Positions 1 through 14,400 of a stretch of DNA of 64,000 nucleotides are shown here, one piece after another (the first letter of the stretch is position 1; each line of letters opens with the position of its first letter). The notes beneath the pieces were generated by a model that saw only the letters and a list, made by a program, of their open reading frames with translations, did no database searches and had not been told where the DNA came from. Location: NCBI GenBank assembly GCA_963277665.1, contig OY728123.1, positions 634,568,915-634,632,914 of the forward strand. The letters are read 5' to 3'. The position numbers were made by a program, and so were the translations under genes. The stretch is from Viscum album. Its lineage: Eukaryota; Streptophyta; Magnoliopsida; Santalales; Viscaceae.

Positions 1-3000
1 TTATATCATATGATATTTTTTGGATACATAATGGTGATAATATGATTAATGTTTAATATTGATACATCTAACCCTTACAATTTTCATAAATTCTGAATAA
101 TAATCACCTTTAATGAAAAAAACAGCTATAAATTTATATCAAAATAAAATTCATTTGAGTATTTTTAAAAGAAATTAATTGAATGTGTATTCAACACATA
201 AAATTAAATAATTAGTAAATATAGTATGTGTCTCCCGTAGATAATTTCTTTTTTAAAATCCATTAACACTTTGGTATGTTTGAAATTATTAGAGAAATTA
301 AATAACAACAATAAATGAAAAATTAGATATAATTATAATAAGTATTTTTTATTATATATATATATATTTAAAATCTAAACATATATATATCATACTATAA
401 ATGATTTATATATGACATTATATTATCATTTATTAACAATTTCATGTTAAAATCATGTATTTGGTAACAAATATATAATTTTTCATGTATTCAATGGTTC
501 GACATATTTTTATTTTAGATTTTTCAATGGAAAATAATTTCAAAAGGGATTTACATGATTTAAATATCATATAAATTAATTAAACATGAATTTATATTAA
601 CTCATTAATGTTATATATAAAAATCAATTACATCATTCATTTAGATGGTAGAAATTACACACTCATACACATTATTTCCCTAATCTATATAAAAATAATG
701 TGATAAATTTAAATTTTAAATCGCCGTTACAGATTAATTATTTATTTATATATATATATTATGTTAATAATTGCATCTTTTTTTATTAATAAAATAATAA
801 AAAGGAAAACGTTTAATATCACCTTGTGGAGGTGGTAGTCCCCAAATACGCACGAGGGATGCTATTATTTTCTAGAAGGATGGAAGGGAAAATGGATGAT
901 TTGATATTATAAATTTTAAAATTATAAATATTATATATAAAAATTAAATTCATCATTATTTAAAATCATGAGATGCTGTGATGGAAATATAATTACATCG
1001 TTCTGACATACGATAGTCTCCCATACGCACGATCAATAGTTTTGTTTCCCATTTGATGAAAGTGGAGTTATATGTAGTCGATAACATTAAAATAAATAAA
1101 TAACATAATATGTGAAATAATTATTTTATGATATTTGAATATTTAAATATATTTCTATGGAGTAATAGGAAAATATAAATTGAAAACACATCGATGAGGA
1201 CTATATCTCTTCTTCACAGATCCCCTTCCAGTTTAAAAATGAATAATTTTTATGATGTTTTACTAATAAAAATAAGGCCTATAAGAAATGGGGTGGGAAT
1301 TGTTTAATGTATTTTCATATTTGATGGCTAATAATAATGGTTTTTTCATTGTTTAATGTAGATATGTGGGGGTTCCATTTTATATGTTTTGGAAAGTCCA
1401 CACTTGATATTCATAAAAATTAAAATGTGTAACAACATCCTTAATATTAATAAAGTATAAAAATTTGATCAATATTGAACTGAAATGAGAAAATATTGAT
1501 ATATGGCAAGAAAAACAGATTTGGGATTGATTATTTTTCATTTATCCCCGTATATTTTTTTAATCTTTTTGTAAACACTTTTTTTACCTCGACAAGAATA
1601 ATTTATTTTTAATGTAGTTACTTTAAATTTATACTAAAATCTATATTAATAATTTCTTATATTAATTATTATTATGAGTCAAAATGTAAAATAAAATAAT
1701 CGGAATTTCATTAAAATTTTTGGAAATATATAATTATAAAATTATAAGTAGATGTGGTGGAAATAGATTTATCAAAGATAAAATATGCGTAAGTACAAAA
1801 GTTTTTAAGACCATAATTCAATATTAAATTTATTTCAATGACCTAAAATATATTAACCAATATATAATTGAAATAATTTAATTATAAAAAAATATTAATA
1901 AAACCTTGATATTTGAAATTCAAAAAAATCCTTGGTAGTTTATAAACAAATCACAATTATTAACTAATTTTCATAGTTGTTAATACTTGTATAAAATTTA
2001 AAGAAAGGGATGAAATTTTTTTTGACAATTATACATCAAAAATAAATTTTGTAAAGATAATTTTTCATTAGGTTAAATTTTTTTTGTTTATTATTGTTCC
2101 AAAAAAATTACTTAATAAATTTTTCTAATGAAATTTTATTTCGGAAACATATAATCGTTTCGCTAAAAATTTGGTAGTTTTTTTCATTATATTTTATTTT
2201 AGCATCATAGTTAACAATATTCATACTCCCATGATTAATGGATTAGATTTAAATATAATGATTAAATAATAATAATACTATAATATTAATTGGTAAAACA
2301 TAATATTTCATGTAATAGTAGCTATCGAGGAAATTAAATTTACCAAAAAACATATATTTCAAAAAACTCATTGTGTTATAGCACACTTGGAAATTCAAAA
2401 ATGATTAAAATATAATAAATTCATTCCTTTTCCCAAATTCCTAAAAATGTATACGTATTAAGTTCTAGGATATTATAGGGTTGATATATCATTAAATAAT
2501 AATATTTGGAGAGGTTTAATTTGTTTCTAAAATCCTATGTTTTTTATTGATGACTTAGATAACCAATTTTAACCTAAATAGTTGTACTATAATTTCCAAA
2601 ATATAATGGGTTATAATTTAAAATATTATTTAATAATTTACACATAAATATTACAGGGTTTACATTAAAAAAATAAATTATCCCTATTTTCCAATTTCAT
2701 GATTTTTATTATTTTAAAATAATATATTAAATTATTAATTTTATTAAATATTATATGTTGATATATTGACACTGTTAAATTTATAGATCATACAATACTT
2801 GAAGAATTTTTTTAATTTTAATATAAAAATTTATGAAATCCAAAAATATTTCATTTTTAATTAAAAAATTCATGGAATATTATAAACCATTGAAAATATT
2901 TAAATTTCAACATTTTTTAAATAATTTAATTTATTATACAAGAAATTGATGAAATAATTTTTTATTGTTGTAGAAAAATATTAGGTAATTATATAATTAA

Positions 3001-3099
3001 TAAAAATTAGAAATAAATTTTCATATTGATTTTTTTTAATAATTATAAAAAATAAATTATGTTTCATTTAAAATACAATTCTTTCATAATGTTTCTACA
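1..3099 (-). mobile_element. LTR-A: decayed LTR of element E1, cut by window start
   Basis: This is read as the left LTR of a minus-strand gypsy element. It holds three copies of the ~185-bp-spaced core described separately, at about 640-680, 820-860 and 1,000-1,040. It pairs with LTR-D: the block around 825-875 (GGTGGTAGTCC, then an ACGCA/ATGCA step) matches 22,205-22,260, and the block near 1,363 (GATATGTGGGGG) matches 22,783. The offsets are 21.38-21.42 kb. The inferred LTR start, read on the minus strand as TGTAGAAACATTATG at 3,099, is a weak match to the family start TGTAACACCCCATG. The U5 end would lie before base 1. No ORF or coding motif was found. Assignment as an LTR is well supported by the shared cores; the 3,099 boundary is tentative. 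Confidence 0.5.
640..1040 (-). repeat. Three ~185-bp-spaced conserved cores in LTR-A
   Basis: On the minus strand the middle core reads GTGCGTATTTGG then GGACTACCACCTCCAC. The third reads GTGCGTATGGGA then GACTATCG. The first (640-680) is more eroded. The spacing is about 183 bp. CpG-containing segments survive here although the surrounding sequence is nearly CpG-free. Confidence 0.6.
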
Positions 3100-5000
3100 A
3101 GAAAATATATTTTCATGTTAGAGAGTGATATTATGGATTTTTATTTTACTTAAATATTATATAGTTCCTTTTCCTCAAAACGAGGGTCTCATAAAATAAA
3201 ATTTTGAGAATATTGTGTTAATCATTTAATTATATTTATCCAAAAAAAACTAATATGAAAAATGATGTTCTTAGGATTTACGTTTAACTTAGTTTAACAT
3301 GATTTTCCTTTATCAAAGGTGTAAAATTTTACAAAGGTTATAACACATAATGACAATAAAGGAAACTATAAACCAAATTTGATCCTCATAATTCATTATA
3401 AGGAATACTTTTTGTGGAATTCAATTTTTATATGTTGTATAAATTAATAAAAAAATAATCATGGAAAACACGATGAAACACATTCTTATTGAAAAATATT
3501 TTTTAACCATAAAATTGAAATATTCTAATTTCCATCCTTTGGAAAAAATATTAAATGAATTACAAAAAATCTGATTTAATATATAATATATAATTTTTTT
3601 AAATAGTTTATTTATATTTATTAATTATATTTATTATTATACGAAACAATTCAAGCCTAAAATTAGGTTTTCTAAAAAACACTTATTATATTTTCAATTG
3701 TTATTAATTTTATATGTAATCAATTAAAAACTAATTAATTTATTATATACTTGTTAAAACCACATAAATTTCAAAATATTCTAAAATATATTCACTCACT
3801 AAATATTAATGAATTGGTTATAACAATAAAATTTGTTACTATTTGGTTAGACAATGCCTCATATGTCATATAAACTATCAGATATAGTTTTATTTTAGAA
3901 TATTAGTGTGTTACATTACCACCACATCAATAAATAGAATTCTGAAAATATGATCTTATTCTAAGAAATCAAGGGATAAATTTTTTTAAATTATTTTGGT
4001 AAACTCGTATTTTTAAAAGGGTTAATAAAATGTTATCTAAAATACAGGGGAAAGTAAAATATGTAAGTCATATTAAAAATCACAGAAACAGTCATCAAAA
4101 TAGAATAAAATTAGTGGGATGTAAAACCATTGACATAAAATAAACTTCCATTATCCAAATACTGATAGAGAATAATAGAAATCATTGATCATAAGAAAGT
4201 GATTGACAATTAGTATGTTAAGATCCACAATACCAAATACAATTTGGTGTGAATATAATATCTCGTAAATCAACCCTCTTGGGTATAGAGATTAAAAGCT
4301 ATATATTTTATATATTAATTTGATACCTACAAATTTTTCCCAATTATATACAAATAAAATATAAAGCATCAATATCAAATATAGGATCCTTTATATTCTT
4401 CAGGATATTATATGTTTATATTTTATGATATTTTCGATAAAATCTTAAATAAACAACTCACATGAGTTCAAGATATTAATTTTCTTAATATTCACACATT
4501 TTAACATTCCATATTTTGTCTTAAAATTATACTACAAATTTCATCACATATGAATCCTTTTTAAATGAAAATAACTTATCATAATTATTTATAATCTAGA
4601 GAAAATGAAACATAACATGGGTGAGATAGAATGAACAGCATGGTCACATATAAGAACATAAAATTGAATGTGAACTGTTATAGTAAGATGACTAATAGGT
4701 TATATTCATATAATCATCTTGTATGAGAATAAAATAACAAAATTCTTATACATACATCACTAAATTTGTAATCCTTATCAACAGGGAATAATTATTTTAT
4801 AAATAAAAGTGTCATAGTATTCATTAATCATGAGACATTTTATTTCTATCCAGATCAAAGGATACATTTATAACCAACATTAACCACAAGAGATAAATTT
4901 TATCATATTAGGTTATTATCATTATAAGATGTCTTTAAATCATTTAAAAATAACTAGATCTGGTTAAATCCTGAAGAGGTATCTTCCAAGAAATCTATTC
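3100..5000. other. Unassigned AT-rich interval between LTR-A and LTR-B
   Basis: There is no ORF, RNA gene or recognisable retrotransposon motif here. By position it should be the 3' interior of minus-strand element E1, left of the nested E2, but I could not find integrase or chromodomain remains. The left part consists of A/T runs. The stretch 4,900-5,170 is slightly richer in G+C but shows no protein I recognise. Confidence 0.3.
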
Positions 5001-5886
5001 TTTTTACCTATGTAGTTAATTTAAATCTCTGAATGAATTGGAGTTCTCTATAGGTGCACCCATCATAGAATATTTATCATGTCCTTGCATGAGCTAAAAT
5101 GGTTACCGACCATTGATATTTGTTGTATAAGGCTCACCTGTTATTCATAAATGTAGTCCATATAAAGTTCATTATTATATTTTGTAAATCCTTATCTTTT
5201 TAATCGTAAAAAGTATTAGTATACTTTAATAGCATGATTTATATGTGGGAATGAAATATGTTCCATGAAAATATTATTATCCATATAGATAAAAATTATT
5301 TATTGTATCCTTAAAACACAACCATAGTGATTTATGTGTATCATCAAGGATTTTTTGTTATCATTTATTTAAATATAATTACATGGTGACAAATGTTTTT
5401 TGAAGAAAATTCTATTTTAATTTTGAAAACCATTTTTATTAATAGGAGAACAAAACTAAAAAATTAACCTAGATATATGGTCATTCACCATAGTTATAGC
5501 ATCAATAACGATGGAAATAATATATTACCCAGGTTTAGTTGGAATATAGTTCATATTATATTATATATAAAAAGTATATATTCATAACCTTGTGGACTAT
5601 TTCTATGGTTTTCAACTATGGATACAAGTAATATAGATACCGTTTTGACCATGGAAAAAATATATCCAACATTTTTACACCCTGGAAGGTGATATATAAT
5701 AATGGGTTATACAATGTAAATTTTTTATTAAATAGTGGAGAACTATGGCTAAATCTGTGTAAACCATAGTAAATTCCATGGTAAACTTTTTTATAGACAT
5801 AAAATAATATGCACCTGATAATATTTTATTCCCATACCTCTCCTATGTAATATTATCCGCTTAACCACTACACTACCGAAAACATC

Positions 5887-5906
5887 ATATATATATATAT
5901 ATATCA
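5887..5906. repeat. (AT)n microsatellite
   Basis: A perfect run of ten AT dinucleotides inside LTR-B. It is probably slippage in neutral sequence. Confidence 0.85.
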
Positions 5907-7109
5907 TATTAATGAATAAAACCATTTGAATAGAATATAAATTGTGAATGTAGAGCTTACCATGCTTTTTTGATGGAAAAATAATTTTCCCACATATATG
6001 GGAGGATCCTCTAGAGAATGGTTTTTGAAATTTCTATTAAAAGAAATATATATAACTGAAATTCCACAAAACATGTGTATATGATACTAATAATTTCCTC
6101 CTTCCATTGTTGTTTGAATATTTTGTCTAGATGTCTGATCAATATCCATGTTTATTTGGAAAACCATTGCTAAATGTCTTACTACTAGTGTTGACATCAC
6201 AATAAACTAGAAATAACATTTTCTTGAAAAAAATATTGAAAAGTTATAAAATAAAATTAATGGTAAATAATGATCCTAAATTTGGGAAAATATTTTTATG
6301 TTTTAAAAATTAAAAATAACCATTCATTTATATTATTTTGTAATGATATTATAATGGGAAATATTTGGAAATCGCTATGAAATTAAATTTTTTATTACGA
6401 TAAAAAAATTTCAAATATCATTTGATTTAGAATTAAGAAATAATTTATATTTAGAAAATAAAATTCAGGGATATTTGTCAATATATGATTATATCTAATA
6501 GTATGTTCCCCAATCTTAATGAAGGTTTATGATTATTTTCACTTAAAATGACTATCTTGATATTTGTTTAATCATTGTATTGGAAAATAAAATTTAATCA
6601 CAGAAACCACATTCACAACCAAAGGATTTTAAAATATATTTGGATCAATATAATAATATCATATTATTCCCTATATTTGTCCTTGAATAAATAAATCTTC
6701 AAAATAATGTATATTGTCTGAGATAGACATTGAATATTTAGTAACATTTCAATAATAATACCCATGAAAGAATAATGAAATTCTATGCAAGTCACAAAAC
6801 TAATATATAATAATATAAAATCAATTTTTTTATTTCTTAACAATATTTTAAATCTCTAATCATTATAATTTAAACCATTTATTTTATTTATCGTAATGAC
6901 ATAATAATTAAAATTTTCATTTTAGTCTACTTCTAGTATCATGAGTACATTTGGTTCAAAATTTGGAAATTGTTTTTGAATATTGTTTTTGGTAAATAAG
7001 TTAATTGTAACATATAAACATAAAAAATTAATTAAATAATTATAATAATTTATTAAAAAAATAATTTGAGTATTATAAATGAAATATGGGTATATAAAAT
7101 AAACTATGT

Positions 7110-7340
7110 CACATTATGGAGATGATATGTCGTACATACTATGGTGTAATTACTCCAATATAAATATTTCATTATGGAATGATGTTATGTTTTATTTAAC
7201 AGTTAAATATGATATTTTTATCCTTCAAATGATTTTATATCGCAAAATATATTTCTATTTTTCATCCAAGTGATGTGGTTATGGAATATAAATCACATCG
7301 CTTCATATAGGTGGTACTTCACATGTACGCATGACCATAA
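7110..7340 (-). repeat. Two ~185-bp-spaced conserved cores in LTR-B
   Basis: On the minus strand the first core (7,290-7,340) reads ATGCGTACATGTG, then AAGTACCACCTATATGAAGC and GATGTGAT. The second (7,118-7,150) reads TATGTACGACATATCATC then TCCATAATGTGACAT. The two lie about 185 bp apart, and both are recognisable in the paired LTR-C. Confidence 0.6.
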
Positions 7341-9427
7341 TTATGATTTTTACGAGAATTGAAATGAGTCGAATTAAATGATATATAATCTATAAAAATT
7401 TATAAATATTTAGTGAATATCATATAATATCACTAATTCCATGATTATTACCATTCTTGGTTGGAGGTTAAAGAAAACAAATTAAACTGGTTCACGAGTT
7501 GATACTCTATCTTAAACATAAACAATTATTTCATTCTTTTTTTATGAATGTTGGAGATTGATATAGGATATTAAATTTACATAAAAACATGCAAACTTAT
7601 GTAATAATTTTTTATCTTGTTTTATTAGTGTATGATGGATGCGTGAGATGAAATAAAATGAAAACACTCAGTTAAAAACTATAACACTTATTTGGAAAAA
7701 ATCTGTTTATTTACACCTTAATCCCTCTAAGGACGATTTTCATACAAATAAAATTCATATATAATGTGGGTTATGATGTTATTATGCTTTAGTTGTTGAT
7801 AATTTCAAAACCAAAACTATATTTAGGTATGAATATTGAATAATATGTCGAACTATTTTTATTAGTGGGGAAAAACATTTTGAATTTTATTATAGTTCAA
7901 ATTAAAGTAATTTAATATATCTGGTAAAATGTAAACAAATGGATAATATTCAAATCCATGATAAAGGATATGTAGAAAAAATGTCTTAAAAATAAATAAG
8001 GGTATTTTTTTACTATTTTTTACACATATCTATTGGGTTTTACTCAACTTTATCCCTTCAAACTGTTTCCTTAACAACATTGTTTTTGAATCATAGATGT
8101 TTCCAAATGTTACAAAAAATTTTAAAAAAATTCCCATAATTGAACATGTTTTATATATTAAACCATATAATTGTAATATGAATTGAAATAAAATTATTTT
8201 TAATTTTAATTATTTTATAAAATATTATTTTCAAAAAATATGAATAATGTATATTTTTGAACTATTCATTTACATTGAAATTTCATAACATCAATATAAC
8301 AATGTAATTAAAATACATCAATTAACACTTTTTAACATTTTTTCATTATCCATGTAATTCTTTTATTATAATAATTCAAACACATTATAATTATTTTAAC
8401 ATATTTATTATATTATATTTTATATTTATTTTAAATAAATAGTTACAACATCGGAATTGGGTTTGAATTTTAGGCAAATTGTTTTTTTATCCAAAATGAA
8501 AAATAATTTACCATGTTGTGGAAAAATAATTTATATTTCAAATGATTGTTAATATCATAAAATTTCATTTATAATTCCACATATTAATGATATAATAGTC
8601 ATTGAAAACAATAGTGTGACTTTTATCATATATTCATTAAACTATTATTTAGGTAAAAATCATGTCCAAATGGAAACTAAAGTACATATAACTAAATCAT
8701 GGATTTATAATGTATAAATTTATTTAATATGTAAAATTATAGAAAGTATTTGAAACAGTTTCTTGTCATTATCAATATATTTTATACTCCTAATTACTGC
8801 ATATACCCATTATTTTGGTAATTAAAAGTACTATGATTTCAATTAATATATGTAAACATTAAAAGCTATACTTTTTAGATAAATTAGACTCTATAATTTA
8901 ATTTTTTTCATTAGGCTTTGAATATTTAAGTCATATAAGATGAAAAATATAATTTACAAATAATTCAGAAAATTTCAATGTGAATAGTTTCCATTAAAAT
9001 AATACATTTATATACACTATTTAATACTAAACAAAACAATCATATTTACTTTAAACACCATAATTATATTAGATAAAGTCTAAAATAATTAATCAAAAAT
9101 ATTTACTACTCCAAAATATAACTTTTTTAATAAACAATTTATAAATATTGTATAGTTTTAAAGAAAAAGCATTTTTTATCACTATAAATAAAGAATGTTT
9201 AGAAAAATATAAAAAATTAACTAAAGGCTATGTTTCATAGTCTATTTAAAAAAATGATATTTATTTTAGAAAAAAGATTCTATTATTTATAACAAATTTT
9301 TTTGTCATTTTATTAATAAATACATTAAAAATGTATTTTTCATGAAATTTTCTCAAGAATACAATTTCGTTAATAAAAATTAACCCCTTTTTTATTAGTC
9401 TTTAATATATAAATTTTTATTGATTTG

Positions 9428-9457
9428 AACAAACACACACACACATATATATATATG
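9428..9457. repeat. (AC)n(AT)n microsatellite at the LTR-B edge
   Basis: A run of AC dinucleotides passes into AT dinucleotides at the inferred start of LTR-B. The matching position at 15,785-15,830 has a degenerate A/C-rich then AT-rich tract, which helps anchor the B/C alignment. Confidence 0.7.
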
Positions 9458-11400
9458 TCAAATAATAATTAATCAAATTCATATATAATCATTTAATGGA
9501 TAATTTATAATGGTCACATTTATGTAATAACATTTTTCATGTTGATTTTAGATTTCTTTTGTGCGTGACACCCATTATTGAACATAAATTTCATATTTAA
9601 AAATCCTGAGATGATAAATTTACCCACCAAATTTTATAAAATGTTTTCCAAAAATGTGATTCTAGTCTCAATAACCAATGTTTTGACTTTTCACATTGCA
9701 TTCATTGAAATACCACGTGGTAAAAAGTTTTAATAAATTGTCAACTTGGAATTAGGGAAAACAAAAAAAGTTCTTTAGAAATAAAACATAATAATATTCA
9801 AAATAGGATAACATTATTAGGAGCCCCAAAAAGGGATAACGAGAGAAAAGTAACTCTGAATATGTTATATACAGTTATTGATAACGTTTTAAAGAGAATG
9901 TTAACAACAACCAAATCTTAAATCTATGACAAGTGAATAGAGCATCAATTCATCAAAAATGAACATAATAGGATAAAATCAATTTTTTAATATCGATTTT
10001 CATATATTATTGCAATTCCATACCATATAGATTAATAATATGATATAATAAAATTACATGAAAAGTATAACTTGATCCCCTTATAAATTTCCAGCATAAT
10101 CTAATAAATTTGACCATAGGATTTGTATTAAAGATGAATTTCAGTTTCATGATACATTTCTATAAACAAAAAATGCATCACATAATAATGAACATCATAA
10201 AAATACATTCTTAATTCAATTCAAATTATAATAAAGCTCATGGTAATGTAAGATTGTTTCAAAAATTATTAAACCTTTTTGGATGAAATAATATCTCAAT
10301 CTCTAATATACAGTAAGAACAAAAAACACAATAAAGATGCAAAATATTATAATAAATTAATCCTAAATTCCTATTATAATAATTAAATATTTATACCTAT
10401 ATAATGGAATCTATTCATAAAATATCCTACCAATAATGCCTATAACCTCATCACATAATCTCATAAATAAGTAAACTATTGCAATTAATTCATCACCCAA
10501 TATACCAATAAATATTTAATGAATTTGTTATCTGAATTAGTTTTCTCATATCCATTAATATAAATTAACAAAATTGTAAAATCATTTTTTTCAAAATGAA
10601 ACCTCACCTTAATCCATGGGGTTACAAATACCACCTCATGATAAAATATTCTCTCAAAATGTCTATAGTCTCTTTAAAATAACCTCACATAATACCTAAA
10701 TGAATTTACGAAGACATTGATATTATTATTAACGATAAAAATATAATCTATTAATGTTATCCCTAAATTTTTTGATAATATCACTTGAAAATATCCCATC
10801 ATCCAATGTTTTATACACCCATATTTGATAGAAACATTAAATTCCCTTAACCCGCACTCCTAGATCCAATTTTAAAAATATAAACATCACATATCTGTCT
10901 TTAATACCTATAAATGAATCCTAATTTTTTTCCATTCAAAACATATAAAATCAATGTAAATTTTTAATATACTATATAAACATGGACCATTTTGGTTTAT
11001 ATTTTTGGTGAATTTGAGAAGAATATAAAATAAATAACACTCATGACTTCAAAATATTATTTCCCCCACTATATCTAGATATTAATATTCCATAGTAAGT
11101 ATTAAACTTATCTAGAAACATTATTCAAATATGAACCAATTGTAAAATGAAATCATATGTTTTCTCTCTTCTTAACCAATGAAAAAATAAATTTAATTGT
11201 TATAAATCCACATTATGGGTATACATAAGAATTAATAACTGAATGTCACTAGTGATGTTAATAACGGAATATGATTATGTGGAAATATGAATTTTTTACA
11301 TGAATAACACCATGAAATGTGTACCCATAAATAACCTTATCATCGACCCTAAAAAATGACCTAAATAATGAATACATGAAAGACTAATAAGAATCAATAA
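9431..11400. other. Unassigned interior of element E2
   Basis: This stretch lies between the two LTRs of E2 and should be its interior. I found no gag, protease, RT, RNase H or integrase motif on either strand and no primer-binding site. A sequence near 10,613-10,626 reads TGTAACCCCATGG on the minus strand, close to the family LTR start, but it is off the 6.36-kb register and may be chance. If the LTRs are about 4.4 kb, the interior is under 2 kb, too short for pol. Confidence 0.3.
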
Positions 11401-14400
11401 TCTTAATGCATGTGACACTAATATTGATCATTTTATATTTTTTCAACACATAGTAGTAATAAATAAAATTTATTATTCTCTTGAATCATTAACTTCACAA
11501 CCAATTATAGATAAATTTAAAAAATAATTGGAGAGTAGTTAATTAAAATGGAGTAAAACTCTTGTTTTTTCCTCCTTCATTTCACAAATTATAAACATTT
11601 TTACATAATGCACATGATTTTTGAATAGTAGAACCCATCCTATATGGTATATTTGTCTCAAACATGATATATAATGGGTATAATATATTCGTATTTGATA
11701 TATTAGTAATAACCATATATCCTTAAATATTTCCATGAAAATTCAGGAATATAATATTTCCAAACCCTCACTTTAAAATCATAAATAAATTAATTGTTCT
11801 TTCATAGATTGATTTAAAATGTTAAAAAATTGGTTTAATGAAAATAAAAAGATAAATATAAAGAAGTAATAAAATGTAAGAATTTTAACATAACCCATGT
11901 ATAGTGTGTGTATAATCAAGTGTATATGATGTGGATGGATACAAATATGATTAAAATTTCATTAAATATATTCTTGAGGAAAATATAAATTTGTTCTTTG
12001 AAAATCAATTTTTAAATATAAAATTTCAAAAAATAATCTTAGAATATTTCGATAGAATATAATAATTGAAAAATATAAGGGATGAAACAAAGAATAAAAT
12101 TAGCATTATTGAAGGAAATTACATTTATGTTGTAACTGTTAAAAATAAATATTCATTTCAAATAATATTTAATTTGATAAAATATTGACCCACTAATAAA
12201 ATGTTATGAAATTTTACCATAATTATATTTTTAAAGAAGGTAAATAGACTTGTTAAGTAGCATTAATAATATATTTATCATTTCAAGATATAAATTATTG
12301 AATCAATTTAAAAAAACTAATGCATATTGAATTTAAAGCTTACCAAAAATATAATATACATGACTGATATCACACACAAATTAAATTCATAAATATTAAT
12401 TAATGAATAATGTAACAAATTTAATGTAAACTAGTTGACTGGATATATAAATGGAGGATTAGAAACAACACATAGTTTAATAAATTAATAGAAAATGGTT
12501 TCCTCTAAGAGAACCTTGAATATAACAAACCAAAAAAAATCAAGGTATATTGTAAAATAATCCATTTTAATGTATAATAACTTTTCAATCATAGTAAAAA
12601 TGAAATAATATCATGAATTGACGAATACATGTTACTAAAACATGTATATTGATGATATAACATTCAAAATGGTTACTATATATTTATCATAAATTATGTA
12701 AGATGTATAACGTCAAAAATTCTTTCGAGGACCTAAAATTTTAGAAGAACACCATTTCAAAAAATATATCATTGAATTTAGAATTACTTAAAGGATAATG
12801 TGTTTATAATTCATGCATATTCACAAAAATATAAGTAATATATCAAAAAAATAATCATCAATTCACACGTAATTTTTTCATAACAATGTTAATAAAAAAT
12901 AATTACCCAACGAAAATAAATTTAGTTCTGAAACAATTTACAACATAGAAAAGATAGATTAAAATCCATTTTAATGAAGTAAATAATGCTCTGTAATAAA
13001 ATACAAAAAAATATAAATATTTATTTATATTTCATAAATATTTGAATTATATAAACTATAATAAAAAATTAGGTTATCAATAATGATACATGATTTACTG
13101 AATGTAAATTTAGATGAAATCTTTTACCTTATATATTTTCATTCAATGTTTGTCCTATAATTATTATATAATAAACTTATATAAATTTTTTAATTTCAAT
13201 ATAAACCCTTATGATTTTAATACGTTATATTTAAATCATTTATTTCATTTATTTAAATGATATATATAATTAAATTATCATTTAGGTTAATGTCACAAAT
13301 TTTTGGGATGTTCAGTTAATAACATGGGAGAAACTAAATTCATTGATCAAGTAAAAATGGTCATTGATCCATTATCTCCAAAATAATAATCATGATTAAT
13401 GTATTATTTATATACATGATTTATAATTTTAAAAACAAATATTAAATATTTTTATAAAAAATGAACTTCATTGCAATTGTAGAGACAATATGTCGTATGT
13501 ACGCATAAGTAATGTTTCCATTTTTTAACAACCATTACGGAATGAATGTAACTAATATTTAAACATTATATAAATATAATAATATCTTTTATACCATATA
13601 ATATATTTAAATATAAACAATATTTAATAAAAGAGTTTAGGGATGAAAATAAAATCACATAACATCATGGACGTGGTTTTCCACAGGTACTCGTAAAAAA
13701 TGTTATCAATTTTAGTGAAATGAATGGAATGAATTTAAATGATATATAATCTTTTAATAATGAGAAATATTACAATTAATATCATATATAAACATTATAT
13801 CCATAATTATGACCATTGTTTATATGTGGTTATGGATAACAAATTAAATCATTTCGTAATGTGGATGTCCTCCAAAGACATGAATCTTGTTTTCCCTTCA
13901 AATTTTATTGTGTTTTGGGATAGATATTTTTTCTGATATGAAAAAATACATATATTTATGTGGTATATAAATTTAAAATTATTTTTCAGGTTTTAATATT
14001 ATTTTTCCATGTGTAAGAATAAACATAATAAAATTGATTGGGCTAGAACTATACTACTTATTTGTTTAACCTCATTTTATTTAAAACATAATTTATATTC
14101 AGATTTTATTATTTCCCAAATTTGAAAAATATATTATGGGGAGGGATATTAGGATTATAATTGGGTAAATATTAAAGGACAATAAAGGATTCATTATTTT
14201 GAATTAAAGAGATGCTTTTATTCCTTAATTAAGTATTGGGGGCCACTTTACGTAAAGCTGGATATATTATGTAAATTAAAATTAAATTTTATATATCATT
14301 AGAAAAAATTAAAATAAAAATAATTTAATATTATTATGTGTCAAAATTGTATAATAAAATTAATTTTATATAGTTTTATAATATAATATTAACATTCTAA

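Larger units (their letters stand above)
5000..9430 (-). mobile_element. LTR-B: left LTR of nested element E2 (approximate)
   Basis: Matches to LTR-C can be followed at a nearly constant offset of 6,355-6,370 bp. Examples are 6,881-6,940 with 13,241-13,300, the core at 7,290-7,340 with 13,665-13,715, the shared string GATATATAATCT after that core, the ACTATA..ACTTATTTG block near 7,675 with 14,045, and TTTTGAACTATTCATTT near 8,250 with 14,607. At the right edge, 9,421-9,434 read on the minus strand begins TGTTTGTTCAAATCA and corresponds to a family-like LTR start at 15,789. The left edge was not found; 5,000 is only a guess. There is no coding content. The core geometry says the LTR reads right to left. 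Confidence 0.5.
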
